64,000 nt of DNA from Paramacrobiotus metropolitanus (taxonomy: Eukaryota; Tardigrada; Eutardigrada; Parachela; Macrobiotidae): assembly GCF_019649055.1 (NCBI RefSeq), contig NW_026570416.1:1-64000 (forward strand). Direction: 5' to 3'. Positions 43,464-55,031 of the stretch are shown here, one piece after another. The notes beneath the pieces were generated by a model. The model searched no databases. It was not told the origin of the DNA and saw only the letters and a list, made by a program, of their open reading frames with translations. Each line of letters opens with the position of its first letter. Positions within the stretch are counted from its first letter, which is position 1. The position numbers and the translations under genes were made by a program.

Positions 43464-44400
43464 CTTAAAATGGTTTACGATAAGCGCATGCTTTTTCGTG
43501 AATTCTCTAACTTGCCTTTTGGTAAGAAGCAGTAATTCATTTTCGGGCGGCTAACGGATACACTTTTTTCTTGTGTTGCTAAAAAAAGAGGCTGTATGCC
43601 CATTACTTGCAATTCATTAGCATGAAACGCTGTATTCATGTTGATGCGGTTGTGAGTATTAGGCTTATCGCCGGTTACATCATCATCGCCAGCTGTCACT
43701 GATCAAATTGCTAAAAGAGTGGGGAAAAATAAACAAAAGAGAGGGGCAGCTCAGTCCGGTTCGGTCGGTCTCGGCTCGGTCTCGGTTCGGTCCGCTTCGG
43801 TTTAGTTCTGGCCAATCAGAGCAGCCGGCCAGATCGCCGCTAAAATATGCGCAAAACCATGCCACCCCTGCGTGTACACTACTCATTTATTCATGATTGA
43901 AAGCCTTCCTTCTATCGGGAGCAGCATAACAAGTTTATCCGTCCCTCGCAAGATAACGCAAACATCACCAAAATCGAAAACAAACATCCAGAAGAGCGAA
44001 AACGATCCCCGAGATTTACAACTTTTGTCAAATAAGACTAATTCGAATACTGCCTTATATGAGCTCCCCGTACATTACTCTCCCTTATCTGGGCTCGCGG
44101 CTAGTAAGCAATACTCGACAAATTAAATTTATCGGATTTATAGCAGACCCTTTTCTACTTCTTTCAACCGGATTTACACCAAAGAATTCCGAAATTTCAC
44201 ATCCGAATTATATTTATATAATTATATAATCTATATACATTTTTCCATTGATTTCAACCGGATTTGCCAATGAACGGTCCATTTGACAAAGTCACAAACA
44301 TAAATTCTAGAAAGATTTTGAATCTGTCGTTGATGCAACATGAGCACTTTGATACAAACTCAATGCTACAAAAGTACTGGCAAAATAAGTATTTTAAATA
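43464..44400. other. Intergenic; short CGGTTCGGTC minisatellite
   Basis: Non-coding. 43754-43802 is a run of imperfect 10-bp repeats of the CGGTTCGGTC/CGGTCTCGG type. Nothing else recognised. Confidence 0.5.
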
Positions 44401-44419
44401 AATCTAACTTTTCGGCAGT

Positions 44420-45476
44420 GGATAAAAGGTGGCAGTGGCACCTGCCACTGGCAACTGCCACCGGCAGTGGCAGTTGCCACTATGCGTTCTGGCAAGCGAT
44501 AAAACATGGCAACTGCCCGAATTTTGAAATGAGATGGACGCGCCATCCAACGATAATCTCTTTCTGAAATATCAAAAAAATTCAGAAGGGAGTAAGTCAC
44601 CGGGTAATTCTAGTTAATGGTTCTTTTTTTTGCTGTGGTAGCGGTGCTGGTAGTAGCACCGATGCCGGTAATGGTAGGTATAGCAGCCCTTAGTACTGGT
44701 GGTGTTAATGGTGGTGGTGATGGTATTGGAAGTGGTTACGGTGGTGGGACTGCATCTTTACAATTTTCTCAGATTTCCTTGTTTTGCTTTGTTTCTCATT
44801 GTCAGTTGTCCCAGTTTTCCTAATTTCTTAACCTTTTCAGTTTTCTTAGTCCTGTTATTTTCCTTAGATTTCTTAGGAAATACAGTAGTTTGCTTTTTCT
44901 TAGGTTATTTCTTAGATTTTCTTAAGAAACAACACAAAACTTAAGAAAAAAAATTGAAGACCTCAGAAAAGAAAACCTTAGAAGACCCTAAGAATAACCC
45001 AAGAAAACCTAAGAAACCTAAGAAAAGCTTGGACAACTTAAGAATACCCCAAATTAACCTAAGAACCCTAAGAAAATCTAAGAATAATCTAAGCAACAAC
45101 AAGAAAACCTAGCGAGCAAGAGCATAAGGTATAAGAAAACATCCCAAAAACAAAGAAGAAAATCATGACAGCTAAGAAATTTGGTTTTCCACCTTACCAC
45201 TACCATAACCACTGCCAGTCCCATTACCACCACCAGTACCGCTACGCGTACCAGTACCACTACCAGAACACGTACCGTAAATTTGAACTACCCGGCGACT
45301 TACTTCCTTCTTAATTTTTTAGATATTTGATATAGAGATTATCGTTGGCTGGCACATCTATCCCATTTCAAGGTTCCGGCAGCTGCCACGTTATACCGCT
45401 TGCCAGAACGCGTAGTGGCAACTACCACTGCCGGTGGCAATTGCCAGTGGCAGGTGCCACTGCCACCTTTTATCCC
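44420..45476. mobile_element. Foldback element with long inverted arms
   Basis: About 200 bp at 44420-44616 matches 45280-45476 in reverse complement with few differences, and weaker similarity continues inward through TGGTGGTGGTAATGG-like tracts. The outer arm itself repeats TGGCAGTGGCA-type palindromes. The centre (44830-45110) is built of CTTAGG-type repeats on the left and CCTAAG-type repeats on the right, so almost the entire kilobase can fold on itself. No ORF. The ends could reach ~25 bp further out. No target duplication was identified. Confidence 0.75.
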
Positions 45477-45839
45477 CTGCCCATTACTCGGGGTTTATTT
45501 ATTATTCCCCCAAGTAATTTCTTCGAAAGCCCGAGCAACATCCCCATCCTGAGGAACTGCAACTCCAACAAAAATTGTGCAGCTACATCTACACGGATGC
45601 CACCTAAACATGGTATTGTAATTCAAAATGCCGGCCTAAAGTAGTATTACAAAACACTTTAAAACGACAGCTTTCCCATGACGTGCGAACCAAGCAAACG
45701 ACTTTATAGCAAAAAAAGGCTAAAAAGTTCATTAAAATTAGGTTTATTGCTTTTAAATTTTGTTTTGTAATTAAAGTAAGAGCCAAAGGCAAGACTGGTA
45801 TCAAGTTGATTACTTTTCGAGCGTTAGCGCAGAGCCAAC

Positions 45840-46170
45840 GCTTGGGTGCTGGCATCTTAGCACATTCAAAAAGTAATAAAAAGACAGCACCGGCGCCGCC
45901 GCCGAACGGGCTTTCACTGACAAGATAGGAAAGTACAGGTCGCTTGTTGATCGCTGTTATTTTGTCCCCATTGCTTGCAAGACATCTGGCACTTGCTGTG
46001 ATGCTGCAGTTGTTTAATGTTTTCTTAAAGGAAATCGGTAAGAAAATGTTCATTAGAACGGGCGACTGGGCGAGAGTTGTTCGACTGGTTTTTGTTTCAG
46101 CGTATAAGCTTGGAGATTATGCGTGGTAATGCTGTGAGTGTATTGTGTACAGTCCCTTCTCGTGCTAATT
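45840..46170 (+). pseudogene. Decayed LINE reverse transcriptase tail, copy 2
   Basis: Plus-strand fragment encoding, over shifting frames, GKYRSL, FVPIAC, FLKEIGKKMFIRTGDW and FQRISLEIMRGNAVSVL. It matches copy 1 (27740-28115, minus strand) base for base over long stretches, including the GGAGATTATGCGTGGTAATG segment. Both are 3' ends of the same LINE family, as expected from 5' truncation during target-primed integration. Confidence 0.6.
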
Positions 46171-46657
46171 GGGACAAATTCTTATTTGAATGTATTTACT
46201 GACCAGGGCACATACCGAGGCTATAAATTCAGAAAAATCTCATTTTTTGCAGAAAGTTAGAACAACTAGGTAGGTAGGATGCTTAAAAAAATTAATTCCT
46301 GTGTCATGGTCAATAGGGCGTGGCCAAAACGAAATTTGGAAAGAAATTCTATACTGCGCTGCAGCCTGTAAGAAATACACTACTGCATGATATGCAATTC
46401 TGTTTCTGTAATTATTATATCAATAAAACTAATAAGCCTTAGCGGATTCCATTTCTGTCTCGCTTTTGTGAGCGAGCCACTGAAGCGAACTTTGATGTCC
46501 AAATATTATTCAATAGCACCGAGATTACAGATTTGCAGAAACCAGTCAGTTCTACAAAAGTATGTAAGGTTAAAGAGAAAAAATCAAAAGAATTTAACAT
46601 TAAAAGTCTATGAAAAAAGTGGAGAACTCACCATTGCAAAACCTTACACACCACCAA
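46171..46657. other. Intergenic stretch before element B
   Basis: AT-rich sequence with no recognisable gene. Its last bases (ACCAA) are the left flank of element B and would be the target duplication to look for beyond the far end of that element. Confidence 0.4.
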
Positions 46658-47056
46658 TGTGACACACAGATGCAAATTTCTGCTGCTTGTGAGGCGATGC
46701 CTCCCTTGCGTCCACCTGCGTGACGCTACTGGCGCTACGGGAGTGCTTCGTTGCACTACTCCGTGGGGAATTGCCGTCTGTGACGCAGCGCTTCTCTGAT
46801 TGGTCGGCTACTGCCGTTCGTTGTGTTCACTGCTGCGCAGTGTATTAGAGTTGTCGAGAGCAGGTGGAATTTGGCTCTCTGAGTGTGTTGAACGTCAGTG
46901 TGTTTTGGTTCTCGATCGGAGATACTAGTAAATTGTATAACGTAGTCTGGATATCGTGCGTTGCGCATTTCATCCCTAGTACGACACGTTCTACATTCTA
47001 CGGAGTCCTGTCAGTCTGGGCTTCCGTCCTGGACTCTTTCACAGTCCACGGTGATA
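46658..47056 (+). repeat. 5' LTR of element B (approximate limits)
   Basis: Starts TGTGACACACAG and ends just before the primer site at 47057. Sequence similarity to the LTR of element A is patchy, but start and position match. The partner LTR is outside the window. Confidence 0.6.
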
Positions 47057-47068
47057 TGGTAGCAGAGC
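47057..47068 (+). promoter_or_regulatory. Primer binding site, initiator tRNA-Met type
   Basis: TGGTAGCAGAGC, identical to the site of element A. Eleven bases pair with the 3' end of animal initiator tRNA-Met. Confidence 0.8.
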
Positions 47069-48450
47069 CGTGAACAGACGGTTTCTGAGTTTTTCATCTG
47101 TTTGGCGAACAGCCACGATCATCTGTTTGGCGAACGGCCACATCGATCTAGATCAGCTTGATCTCATTCTATCAGTAAGGCACTGGTTTTTCCTCATCTG
47201 AAGCAAGGCGCACTCATCTATCGGATTACCAACTCTCAAGGCAGCACTGACTAGAGAGTCTCCTGTAGGAGAACTCGTCGTGCACATCGATTCAGACGGC
47301 AGAAGGCTGCGGGCAAGAGCTCTCCTGTCGGAGAACTTGTACTGTTTCCTCTGCTAGGCAGCGAGCACCTCTTGTTGGGTTCAAGGCTGTCGGGCACAAG
47401 AGCCGAGAAGCCACGAGTTGGCAGCACCGAAGGAGGTGCCAAGAGTCAGTTTTTCGCGCTCCATCAAATTGGTTGTAGAGCGACCTGCTGGTAGGCTTGA
47501 CAAGCCCAGCAGAAGGCTGATTAGGTCGGACAGGAAGGCGCCACAACCGTGCGGAATACGGCTGCGCGGGATCGGAGTTGGAGAAGATCATCTGGATCAT
47601 TTCCATCATCTGAATCATCTTTTTTGCGGGATCAAAACGGTAGACAGGTAAAATACGTTATTAATTATTGGATTGGTTGAGGCGTAAACAGCGCAATTTT
47701 CATTGGTCCGTATTGAGCTGAGCTAGACGTAGGCGTAGCTTTTGCACACGGCGCGCAAGTCTGGCCGTCGACCTGTGACGTCAGGCAGGTCAGAAAATTT
47801 TAACAGGCACACGTGATTGGTCAGTTAAACGGACGCTGATTGGTCAAAATTTTTAACGGTAAATTCGATCTACAACGATCTCCTAACGATCTCCCAGCAG
47901 TGAAAACGATCTTTTTTCATCGGAAATGATCTAAAATTAACTAAAGGAAGTTGGTTTTAATCGAATTGAGTTGACTGGAAAGTGACCATTTTTGGAGATA
48001 GATCAGATCGAGATCATCAGCGATCTCTGAAATCCGATAAAGCGATCTCGTAACGATCTCCCTAAAGTTAAAACGATCTTCTTTCATCGAAAACGATCTA
48101 AATATAATCAAAGGAAGCCGGTTTTAATCGAAAATCAATCATCTCGAGATCATCAGTGATCTTTGAGATCAGATCAGATCAGATAGTGACCTTTACAATC
48201 GAGTTGAGATCATCTATTTCAACTAGAATCGAAACCAAAACGATCTTTTTAGCAGTCTTATTGATATTAGTACCTGAACGAGATCATTTCTGAGGCAAAC
48301 CTCTCGATCTTTTCATCAAAAAAGTGACCTTCAAAAACGAACTTGAACCGAATCAGATCAGCTAAAGAGTGATCTCAGGGATTTAAACCGATCTCAAAAT
48401 AACGTGTGTGTGAGCAAAACCAACAGGTGCGTCACAGTTATCCGATCACA
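47069..48450 (+). promoter_or_regulatory. Leader of element B with GATCTC words and a ~165-bp tandem duplication
   Basis: Non-coding leader. From 47870 on it is dense in CGATCTC, TGATCT and AGATCA. Two copies of a ~165-bp unit lie in tandem (about 47877-48041 and 48043-48207), each containing AACGATCTCC, AAAACGATCTT, AACGATCTAAA or its variant, and GGTTTTAATCGAA. Two TGACCTT words of the element A type remain (48187 and 48324). As in element A the leader carries the word mostly in the orientation opposite to the coding part. Confidence 0.65.
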
Positions 48451-51400
48451 ATGGACAAAGAAGCTATTGAACCGACATCTAACAGCAGTCAGGGTAGCCG
48501 TAGCTCTCACGGGTCACAGCAAGGTGCACATAACCCGTATAAGAAGGACTTATACCCGTACTCACGACCAGTTGGGCATGATCGAAATACCCGAGCACCG
48601 AAAGTCCCCGTGAAGAAGGATTCACGTGGGTCGGACGCAACGTACCAGAAGGCACTCGAAGCAGTGTCAGCTCAGGAGAGCTCCAGCGACGATCTGAAAC
48701 GATCTTCCGCGCCTGCGGCGGGAAGTAGCGAGGTGAACCAGGAGGTCACCAAAGAAGGAACGAAATCGGAAAGAGCCGCAGAGATGGATCTGATATCACA
48801 AAAGGATATAACGATCCAGGAAAGGAGAACCTGGTTCAAACCGATCTTACTGAACAGCCAAAGATCACATCAGATGATCTCAACGAACTCAGACTAGATG
48901 ATCTCACACTGGGAGATGAAATTGGAACCGAGGATCTCTTTGAGAGTCCAACGGCATCTGACGAGATGATGTCTAATCGCGGGAATGAAGAATCGTACTT
49001 CACTGAAGATGAGATGACATTGAATATGTCATTTAAGACCGCGATGAAGGAAACCGATCGAGCTCAGGGATTAATACCCTTCGAGGATATCCCCGAAAGT
49101 CTGATCGAAAGGAATCAAACGGGGAAGATCGTCAATGTACGATCTCCATCTCCGAACAGCCCTTCCTCAAGTTTGAAACGACGGGTCCGGGAACTTGAAA
49201 CCTCGTTGGAGGAGAAGGAGGCCCAGGGTATTAAAAGGAAACAGGAATATCAGAACAAATTGGGTTCATTACAAACGCGCATATACGAGCTGGAACAACA
49301 GCAAGGTGTATTGGAAAGCACAGCAGATGAGTGGAAAGTTCGATATGAACGTCAAAAACAGATCGCTGAAGAATCAGCAAAGATCGCGGATGACAGAGAG
49401 ATGGAAGGCTACATGGCTGTAAGTGATCTCAACGAGAGCCTGTCAGAGGAATCTGCTGAACGATCTCGTCACATAGCCGAACTCACAGATCGATGTGATA
49501 AACTGCGTAAAAAGGCAGACGAAGCAGAAGAGAAACGAACCGAATATGCGACAAAATTGGCTGAAGCGACCAAACGGTTATCAACGGTGAATAAGGACAT
49601 GTTCAAGCTCAGGAATGACTTGAAGCTAAGAGACGAGAATGTCGAAATGCTCCAAAAGGAGTCGGCAGATCATCAGAAACGAGCTGATGACGCTGTTAAA
49701 GTAGCACATGATCTGCGAGACCTTTTGGCTACCGAAGGTCAACGACTAAAAGATGAGACCAAGCAAGTCACAGAAGAGAATGAACGTCTCAAAGAAGCTG
49801 GTAAAAAAGCGGCCGAAGGGGGCCAGAGATGGGAAGAAGAAGCGGATCGTTTGGATGTGAAAGTCACAGCACTCGAAATAACGGATAAAGAGCTCCGAAA
49901 AAAGATCCGCGAATTGACAGATGAGAATATAAAACTGAAAACGGAACTGGTCGATATGACACAAACGGCGATGACACACCAAGATGAAGTTACCCAATCA
50001 AGGAATCAACTGAAATCGGCAGCTGATGCGTATGCTCAATTGAAACAGCAAATGAATCAGCTAATCGACCAGATTAGAGCGAGAGAGACAGACGAAAAAG
50101 AGTTGAACGGGGAAATGATTCAACGACAGAACATCGCCCACATGCTCAAGCAGGAGCGAGATCAGTTGAAAACGCAGAATGAGCAGCTCAACCTGCGAAT
50201 TAAACGTCTCGAAGATGAGAACAAGGGCCTAAAAGTGACAAATAAACACAGGGAAGAGCTAATTCTGCAGGCAGGAAGTGCAAAGAGAGATGCTGCCGAC
50301 ACACCCCCGCCTAGCTATAGTAAGGCACAAGAAGCGGGCGGGAGCTTCCATTTCGAGATGCCGCTGCGAACGGGCGGTGGCACAGCCGGGCTAAAAAACG
50401 AAAAAGATGGGGAAACCAGCGACTATCACCCACCGTCAGGTAGTCACCAACCACATATGAGCTTGGGTGACCCTTCACAGTTCCAACGGCCCATCGAAAC
50501 AGCGGTTAAGGACGGCGCAAATCAAGATGCACGCTCTCCACGGCACGAACACGACGGAAGATTCTTCCAGGAATATCGTAACGAACGCAACCAACGAGAA
50601 GATCGGAATGAAAATCGAGGACAACGGGAATTTAACAGATCCATCAGAAACATGGGTCGCAAAACTGATCTTGCGACTTTCGACGGCAACCGCGATGCGT
50701 TAAGCGGATGGATCCGATTAGTAAGAGAAACACAACGGACATACGACATGAATGATGATCAAATGCTGATCGACATCGCCAGTGCTGTCAGAGGACCAGC
50801 AAAGACCTGGTTCGATGGCGAAAGAGACATCGAAGAAGCTGAAGAGGAGGTTTACACCGTCACGGAATGGTTGAACATGTTTAAAGATGAGTTTGGTGAT
50901 CGAAATGAAGAAGTTCTCGGCTTACGCGAAGCCATGAACAGGAAATTCAAACCAGGAAAAGAAACACCCGAACAGTTCTATCAGGCAATGATTAATTCAA
51001 GGCGAAAAAGGCCATTAATGAACTACAGGCAGTCGCCTTTCTGATCGACGGATGCAGAACTGATCCCGATCTATATAAAGCTCTGAAGATAAGAGAATTC
51101 AAAACGCCAACGGAGATAAAGGACTTCTTCCGATCGTGGACAGCTGGCGAGGATAAATATAAAGTGGTGGAAGGTCAACGCAACCAACAGGAGATCGCAA
51201 CCATCCGGTCGGGCCAAGTTGACATGGCACAGAGACAATACGCGGCCTCACCTCCCCAAGGGGAATATCAGACGAGATCGCCAACTCCAACTCACAAGGA
51301 GATGACTTTCATTGATAGTAAAACCGGACAACCGATCTCGTACGCCATGGTCGCCGCGATACAAGCGCAGGCCCAGGCAAGGCCAATGGCCTCGGCAAAT

Positions 51401-52117
51401 GTGATGCCGAGTCCTCTGAAGGGAGGGGTGCCCCAAAACCAAGGAAGGTCCAATTATGGAAACGGAAACGGAAATGGAAACTGGAATGGTGGCCAACGAA
51501 ATGTCAACTTCAATCGAAATCAGGGGCAGGGCAACTATCAGCCCAATAACCGACAAGGGAACTACCAGCAGAACCGAGACAACTATCAGCCACAACAGGG
51601 TTCCCGTACGGAATGGAAATTTGGTCAAATTGATGGATGGATCGCCCAGGGCGTGCGGTTGTGCCAAAACTGTGGATTTGGAAACCACGATGCACAGAAC
51701 TGCATGTTCGCTGGTATGCCACCGAACCGGAACCCGAACCTGTTCGCCACCCGAGAATGGGAACGGCTGCGAGCACAGGGCGGCTGGCGACAAGCAGTAG
51801 CGAACGGCTACGACCTGGTTGCCCGATGGGCCCAGTTTAAACAGCAGAATGGTGGCGGCGCCGGCCAGGGAAACGGACAAGGTGGCGGCGGCGGATATAA
51901 CGGCGGAGGAAGAGGTGGCTTCCGCGGAAGAGGTCGCGGCAATGGACGCGGCGGATACGGGAACCGGAATGGCGGCGGCAATTGGCGCGCCGATAACAAC
52001 GATGGTGGCGGCGGCCAGAATAATGCTGGCGGCGGCGCGAACGGCGCTGGCCAGAGAAATGAACAAGTCCAGCAGCAGCAGCAGGTGCTGGATCAGGGAA
52101 ACGGCCAAGATCAGTAG
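48451..52117 (+). pseudogene. gag: Element B gag, frameshifted
   Basis: Starts at ATG 48451 (MDKEAIEPTSNSSQGS). The first frame runs to about 48800 and then leaves the conserved frame; the main piece is 48966-51044. It has a coiled coil of ~400 residues, a PPxY motif (TPPPSYSKAQ), and the capsid-like domain (SGWIRLVRETQRTY, KTWFDGE, FKDEFGDRNEE). The frame breaks again near 51000-51040, and the nucleocapsid piece runs to 52117 with a CX2CX4HX4C knuckle (CQNCGFGNHDAQNC) and a Gly/Asn/Arg-rich tail ending in a Gln run. Gag forms the particle and binds RNA. Two frame breaks make this copy non-functional as it stands. Confidence 0.8.
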
Positions 52118-52194
52118 GTGCCGGTGAGCCTGCTGATCTCCCTGAACCGAAACCACCGGATAAAGGAGGAACGCAGAATCGGACTGCGAAGGAG

Positions 52195-53178
52195 ATGGCT
52201 AATAAGATGCCATCATCAGTGGGCAAAGTACCACAGCCACAGAATCGGACGGTAGGCGAGACGGCTAATGAGATGCCGTCATATCAGCTGAAAGAGATGG
52301 TTCACAAGATGCCATCACAAGTGGACAAAAGGCCACTTCCGCAGAATGGTACTGCGAAGTCACCACAGAATGGTACTGTGAGTGAGATGGCTAAAAAGAT
52401 GCCATCACAGGTGAAGAAAGGACCACCTGCGCAGAATTGTACTGCGAAACCTCAGCAGAATGGTACTGCTGATGATCAGCCGAATAACAACGGGAAATGT
52501 AGCGCCGAAAAATTGAAAGAACGGCGTGCTCAACGAAATGAGATCATCCGAAAAGCAAACTTGAAGAAGAAAATGGAAAAAAAAGAAGCTGAGGAGCAAC
52601 ATGCCAAGTTCCGAGAGCATCTGCGAAAACAGGGAAACGACATGTCCCTATCTTCTGTACCAGTGAGACATCGTGGAGCAAGTGCTAACGCTAAAAGCGA
52701 TGATAAAAAGATCGTTGCAACAGGTCAAGAAAAAGAACTGACGCTGCGGAAAGTGCAGCTTAAAGAAGGCGAACGAGCACAACAGACCTCCGATGACTCA
52801 CTGGATGATGCAGAGATGCTGCAGCGGAAGCAGATCTGGCAAAAGGTGACATATCGCCCAGACGGAAACCATGGCATGCGCAAATCCGCCGACAAATTGA
52901 TGAACCACGTTCCAAAATTCAATGAGATGGAATATAAAAAGACACTTGCTGACCAGAATCGAAATGCTCCCCCAGCTGATAAACCGTCAAATTACGGAGA
53001 AAAAGTTCCGTTACAGAAATTGCCAGATGGTGGATTTGCCATAAAACGAGCTGAAAGATCACGGGATTTAACCGAAGCACTGCAAAAAGATCCCAATGAT
53101 AAATCACCAGCTCTACAGATGGGTTGTCTTCACAAACCGATCCGACCAAAACGAATAATGAGATATCGGCGAAGGTGA
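52195..53178 (+). CDS. Element B spacer ORF with KMPS and QNGTA repeats
   Basis: ORF of 327 codons starting at ATG 52195 soon after gag. The first 100 residues repeat KMPS(S/Q) and AQN(G/C)TA; each repeat is encoded by a short inverted repeat (nine hairpins in 52172-52472). The rest is Lys/Glu-rich, with the conserved NAPPADKPSNYGEKVP segment also found in element A at 13864-14709. Towards 53130 the frame leaves the conserved one, which continues at 53124-53507. No known domain; likely the N-terminal part of the PR-containing polyprotein. Confidence 0.5.
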   Translation: MANKMPSSVGKVPQPQNRTVGETANEMPSYQLKEMVHKMPSQVDKRPLPQNGTAKSPQNGTVSEMAKKMPSQVKKGPPAQNCTAKPQQNGTADDQPNNNGKCSAEKLKERRAQRNEIIRKANLKKKMEKKEAEEQHAKFREHLRKQGNDMSLSSVPVRHRGASANAKSDDKKIVATGQEKELTLRKVQLKEGERAQQTSDDSLDDAEMLQRKQIWQKVTYRPDGNHGMRKSADKLMNHVPKFNEMEYKKTLADQNRNAPPADKPSNYGEKVPLQKLPDGGFAIKRAERSRDLTEALQKDPNDKSPALQMGCLHKPIRPKRIMRYRRR

Positions 53179-53507
53179 TCGATTGGATGACCCAAAAGGG
53201 ATATGAGATGGTCACATATGAGAGATCACTAGATCAGTTGAAGGACAGCGAAGAAGATGAGATGAAACGAGCTGATCAGATCACAGATGAGATCATTGAG
53301 CATCTGCGCGATAAATCAGATGATGTCACATTGCATCAGACCATCTCTGAGGTGATCAAAGATCACTCAGAAGTTGCGAAGGGGCAACCAAATGAAACCG
53401 AAAAGATCATCAACGATGAAAAAGCTGCAAAGAAAAAGGGGTGTGAGATGATAAAAAGCTCAAAAGATGGAAAGAAAGAAGAGACAATTTTACGACGTCC
53501 GAACTGA
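53124..53507 (+). CDS. Element B pre-protease fragment
   Basis: Continuation of the conserved pre-protease region in a new frame: SSQTDPTKTNNEISAKVIDW matches the element A segment near 14200. It contains YERSLDQ, RADQITDEIIEHL and EVIKDHSEV, where element A has YERSPEE, RADQITSEVIEKL and EVTKGHMDS. These differences are mostly the GGTCA-to-GATCA word change. The frame breaks again near 53470 before the protease. Confidence 0.5.
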   Translation: MSSQTDPTKTNNEISAKVIDWMTQKGYEMVTYERSLDQLKDSEEDEMKRADQITDEIIEHLRDKSDDVTLHQTISEVIKDHSEVAKGQPNETEKIINDEKAAKKKGCEMIKSSKDGKKEETILRRPN

Positions 53508-54321
53508 TGTTCTGCACAGGATCGATCATCTAAGTTCGATACTGAAGAAGAGCAGCACCGTAGCGAACGGGCAGGTGCCATCTTCAGCAGTCGATATGGA
53601 TCCAGGATCTGTATCGCTAATACCAGTTAAATGTATTATCCGCACGCTTAAAGTACAAAATGGACCGAAACATAACCTGCCGAAAAGGATCAAAGCGTAT
53701 ACACATGATGCGAAAATTTGTGACATAAAGGTCTTGGCGATGTTGGATACCGGCGCGGAAACATCGCTGATCAGCCGACCGTTTTGCGAAAAGAACGGAC
53801 TTCATGTCTTACCGCTGCCACCAGATCGTCTGGTGAGGATTAACGGAATCAGCGGGACATCAGGCTTTAACGTGACGCATTATTGCGTAGCACCAGTGAC
53901 ATTGCAGAAACGGACCAGTCAACACTCCTTCTACGTACGACCGGAAACAGATGATGTACAGGTTCTACTGGGACATGATTTTCTGGCGACAAAGTTCGTC
54001 CTGATCGATAATCATGGAGAGGAGGAAGTTGAAGATGAGCCGAAATCAGCTGTCAAAGTTCAGGCTGGAAAGGTTACCAGACTTGTAACAACTAAACCGG
54101 ATCAAAAGGCTATCCCAGTACCAGAGGCACCGGGAAAGCAGATGATGAACCAAAGAAGGGGAGGTTCACCTGCTCAGCTGTCAACAATCGAAAAGATGGC
54201 AGCCATCCCAAAGGAGATCGCGACCCGATTAAGGAGGTCATCAGTTAAACCGAAAGAACGGGCAAACGTCGTTCTCCCAGTACCAGAGGCACAGGGAACG
54301 ACGAAAGACGATAAAAAATAG
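53467..54321 (+). CDS. Element B retropepsin with VPEA repeats
   Basis: Aspartic protease in one open frame of 284 codons. The active-site segment AMLDTGAETSLISRPFC is followed by RINGISGTSGFNVTHYC and VLLGHDFL, the standard two halves of a single-lobe retropepsin that dimerises. The C-terminal part carries IPVPEAPG and LPVPEAQG repeats; a third VPEALG copy follows beyond the stop in another frame (54336-54360). The exact N terminus of the mature protease is unclear, since it would be released from a polyprotein. Element A has the same domain with a frameshift. Confidence 0.85.
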   Translation: MERKKRQFYDVRTDVLHRIDHLSSILKKSSTVANGQVPSSAVDMDPGSVSLIPVKCIIRTLKVQNGPKHNLPKRIKAYTHDAKICDIKVLAMLDTGAETSLISRPFCEKNGLHVLPLPPDRLVRINGISGTSGFNVTHYCVAPVTLQKRTSQHSFYVRPETDDVQVLLGHDFLATKFVLIDNHGEEEVEDEPKSAVKVQAGKVTRLVTTKPDQKAIPVPEAPGKQMMNQRRGGSPAQLSTIEKMAAIPKEIATRLRRSSVKPKERANVVLPVPEAQGTTKDDKK

Positions 54322-54422
54322 CGGATAAAGATGTTATCCCAGTACCAGAGGCACTGGGAATAAAAGTTGCCAAAGAAAGGGACGATAAGAAGTTCGAAAA
54401 GAAACTAGACGCTCCGAAAAAG

Positions 54423-55031
54423 ATGACGGAAGATGAACAGATCCTCCTAAGCGAGATACGAGATGGAGCGATCGAACGGTTGAGAGATCAAAGAAATGAA
54501 AATCAACCGGAGATCATCGAAATCTCATCTGACAAGGATAAAGGGACACCGAATCACGGTTTTTGGAATACGGAAATTGACGACAGCAACAACCCGTTCG
54601 CTTGCCTCGATAAAATGACACTGGAAGAACGTATTAGCAGTTGTCATCACGGTTACAACGAGAATCCGTGTCGAGTGCAACCTCAATGGAAATGTGAGGA
54701 ATGCTGTCGAGATGCTGAACAAGATGATCTGTCCATCTGGCCAAGATGCAACGCAGCGATCAATGACATGAAAAATCATGTTCAGAAAGAAGTTAAAAGC
54801 ATATGCCGAACAAACTCGATGTGGAATCAGCATTGAACGCTACCATTGGCAGCGATATAAGGAATGGCTATCCTGCGTTCGGAACTTCATCATAACAAGG
54901 GGAGATCATTGCTTCCATTGGGATAACAGCGTCGACAGCTTGATTGCGAACTTAGGAGATCAGACCCGAAAGTCAAGCATCTCCGATCGAAACTCGATCG
55001 AGAAATAAATGAAGTATTTGATGAGGGAATC
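54423..55031 (+). CDS. Element B Cys/His region between PR and RT
   Basis: The frame 54423-54836 carries QPEIIEISSDKDK (SUMO-interacting-like), then ISSCHHGYNENPCR, QPQWKCEECC and WPRCNAA. The conserved continuation (IERYHWQRYKEWLSCVRNFI) is in another frame at 54778-55008. Spacing of Cys and His is the same as in element A (11899-12711), which supports a real, possibly zinc-binding domain. Frame changes near 54830 and 55010 break this copy. Function unknown. Confidence 0.55.

Noticed and set aside
44830-45110. Telomeric repeat island (CCTAAG/CTTAGG)
   Set aside because: Units are irregular (CCTAAGAAAA and variants) and mirror each other around the foldback centre, so they belong to the foldback element.
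51248-52156. 302-codon minus-strand ORF opposite gag B
   Set aside because: Mirror of the Gly/Asn-rich nucleocapsid; no motif or context.
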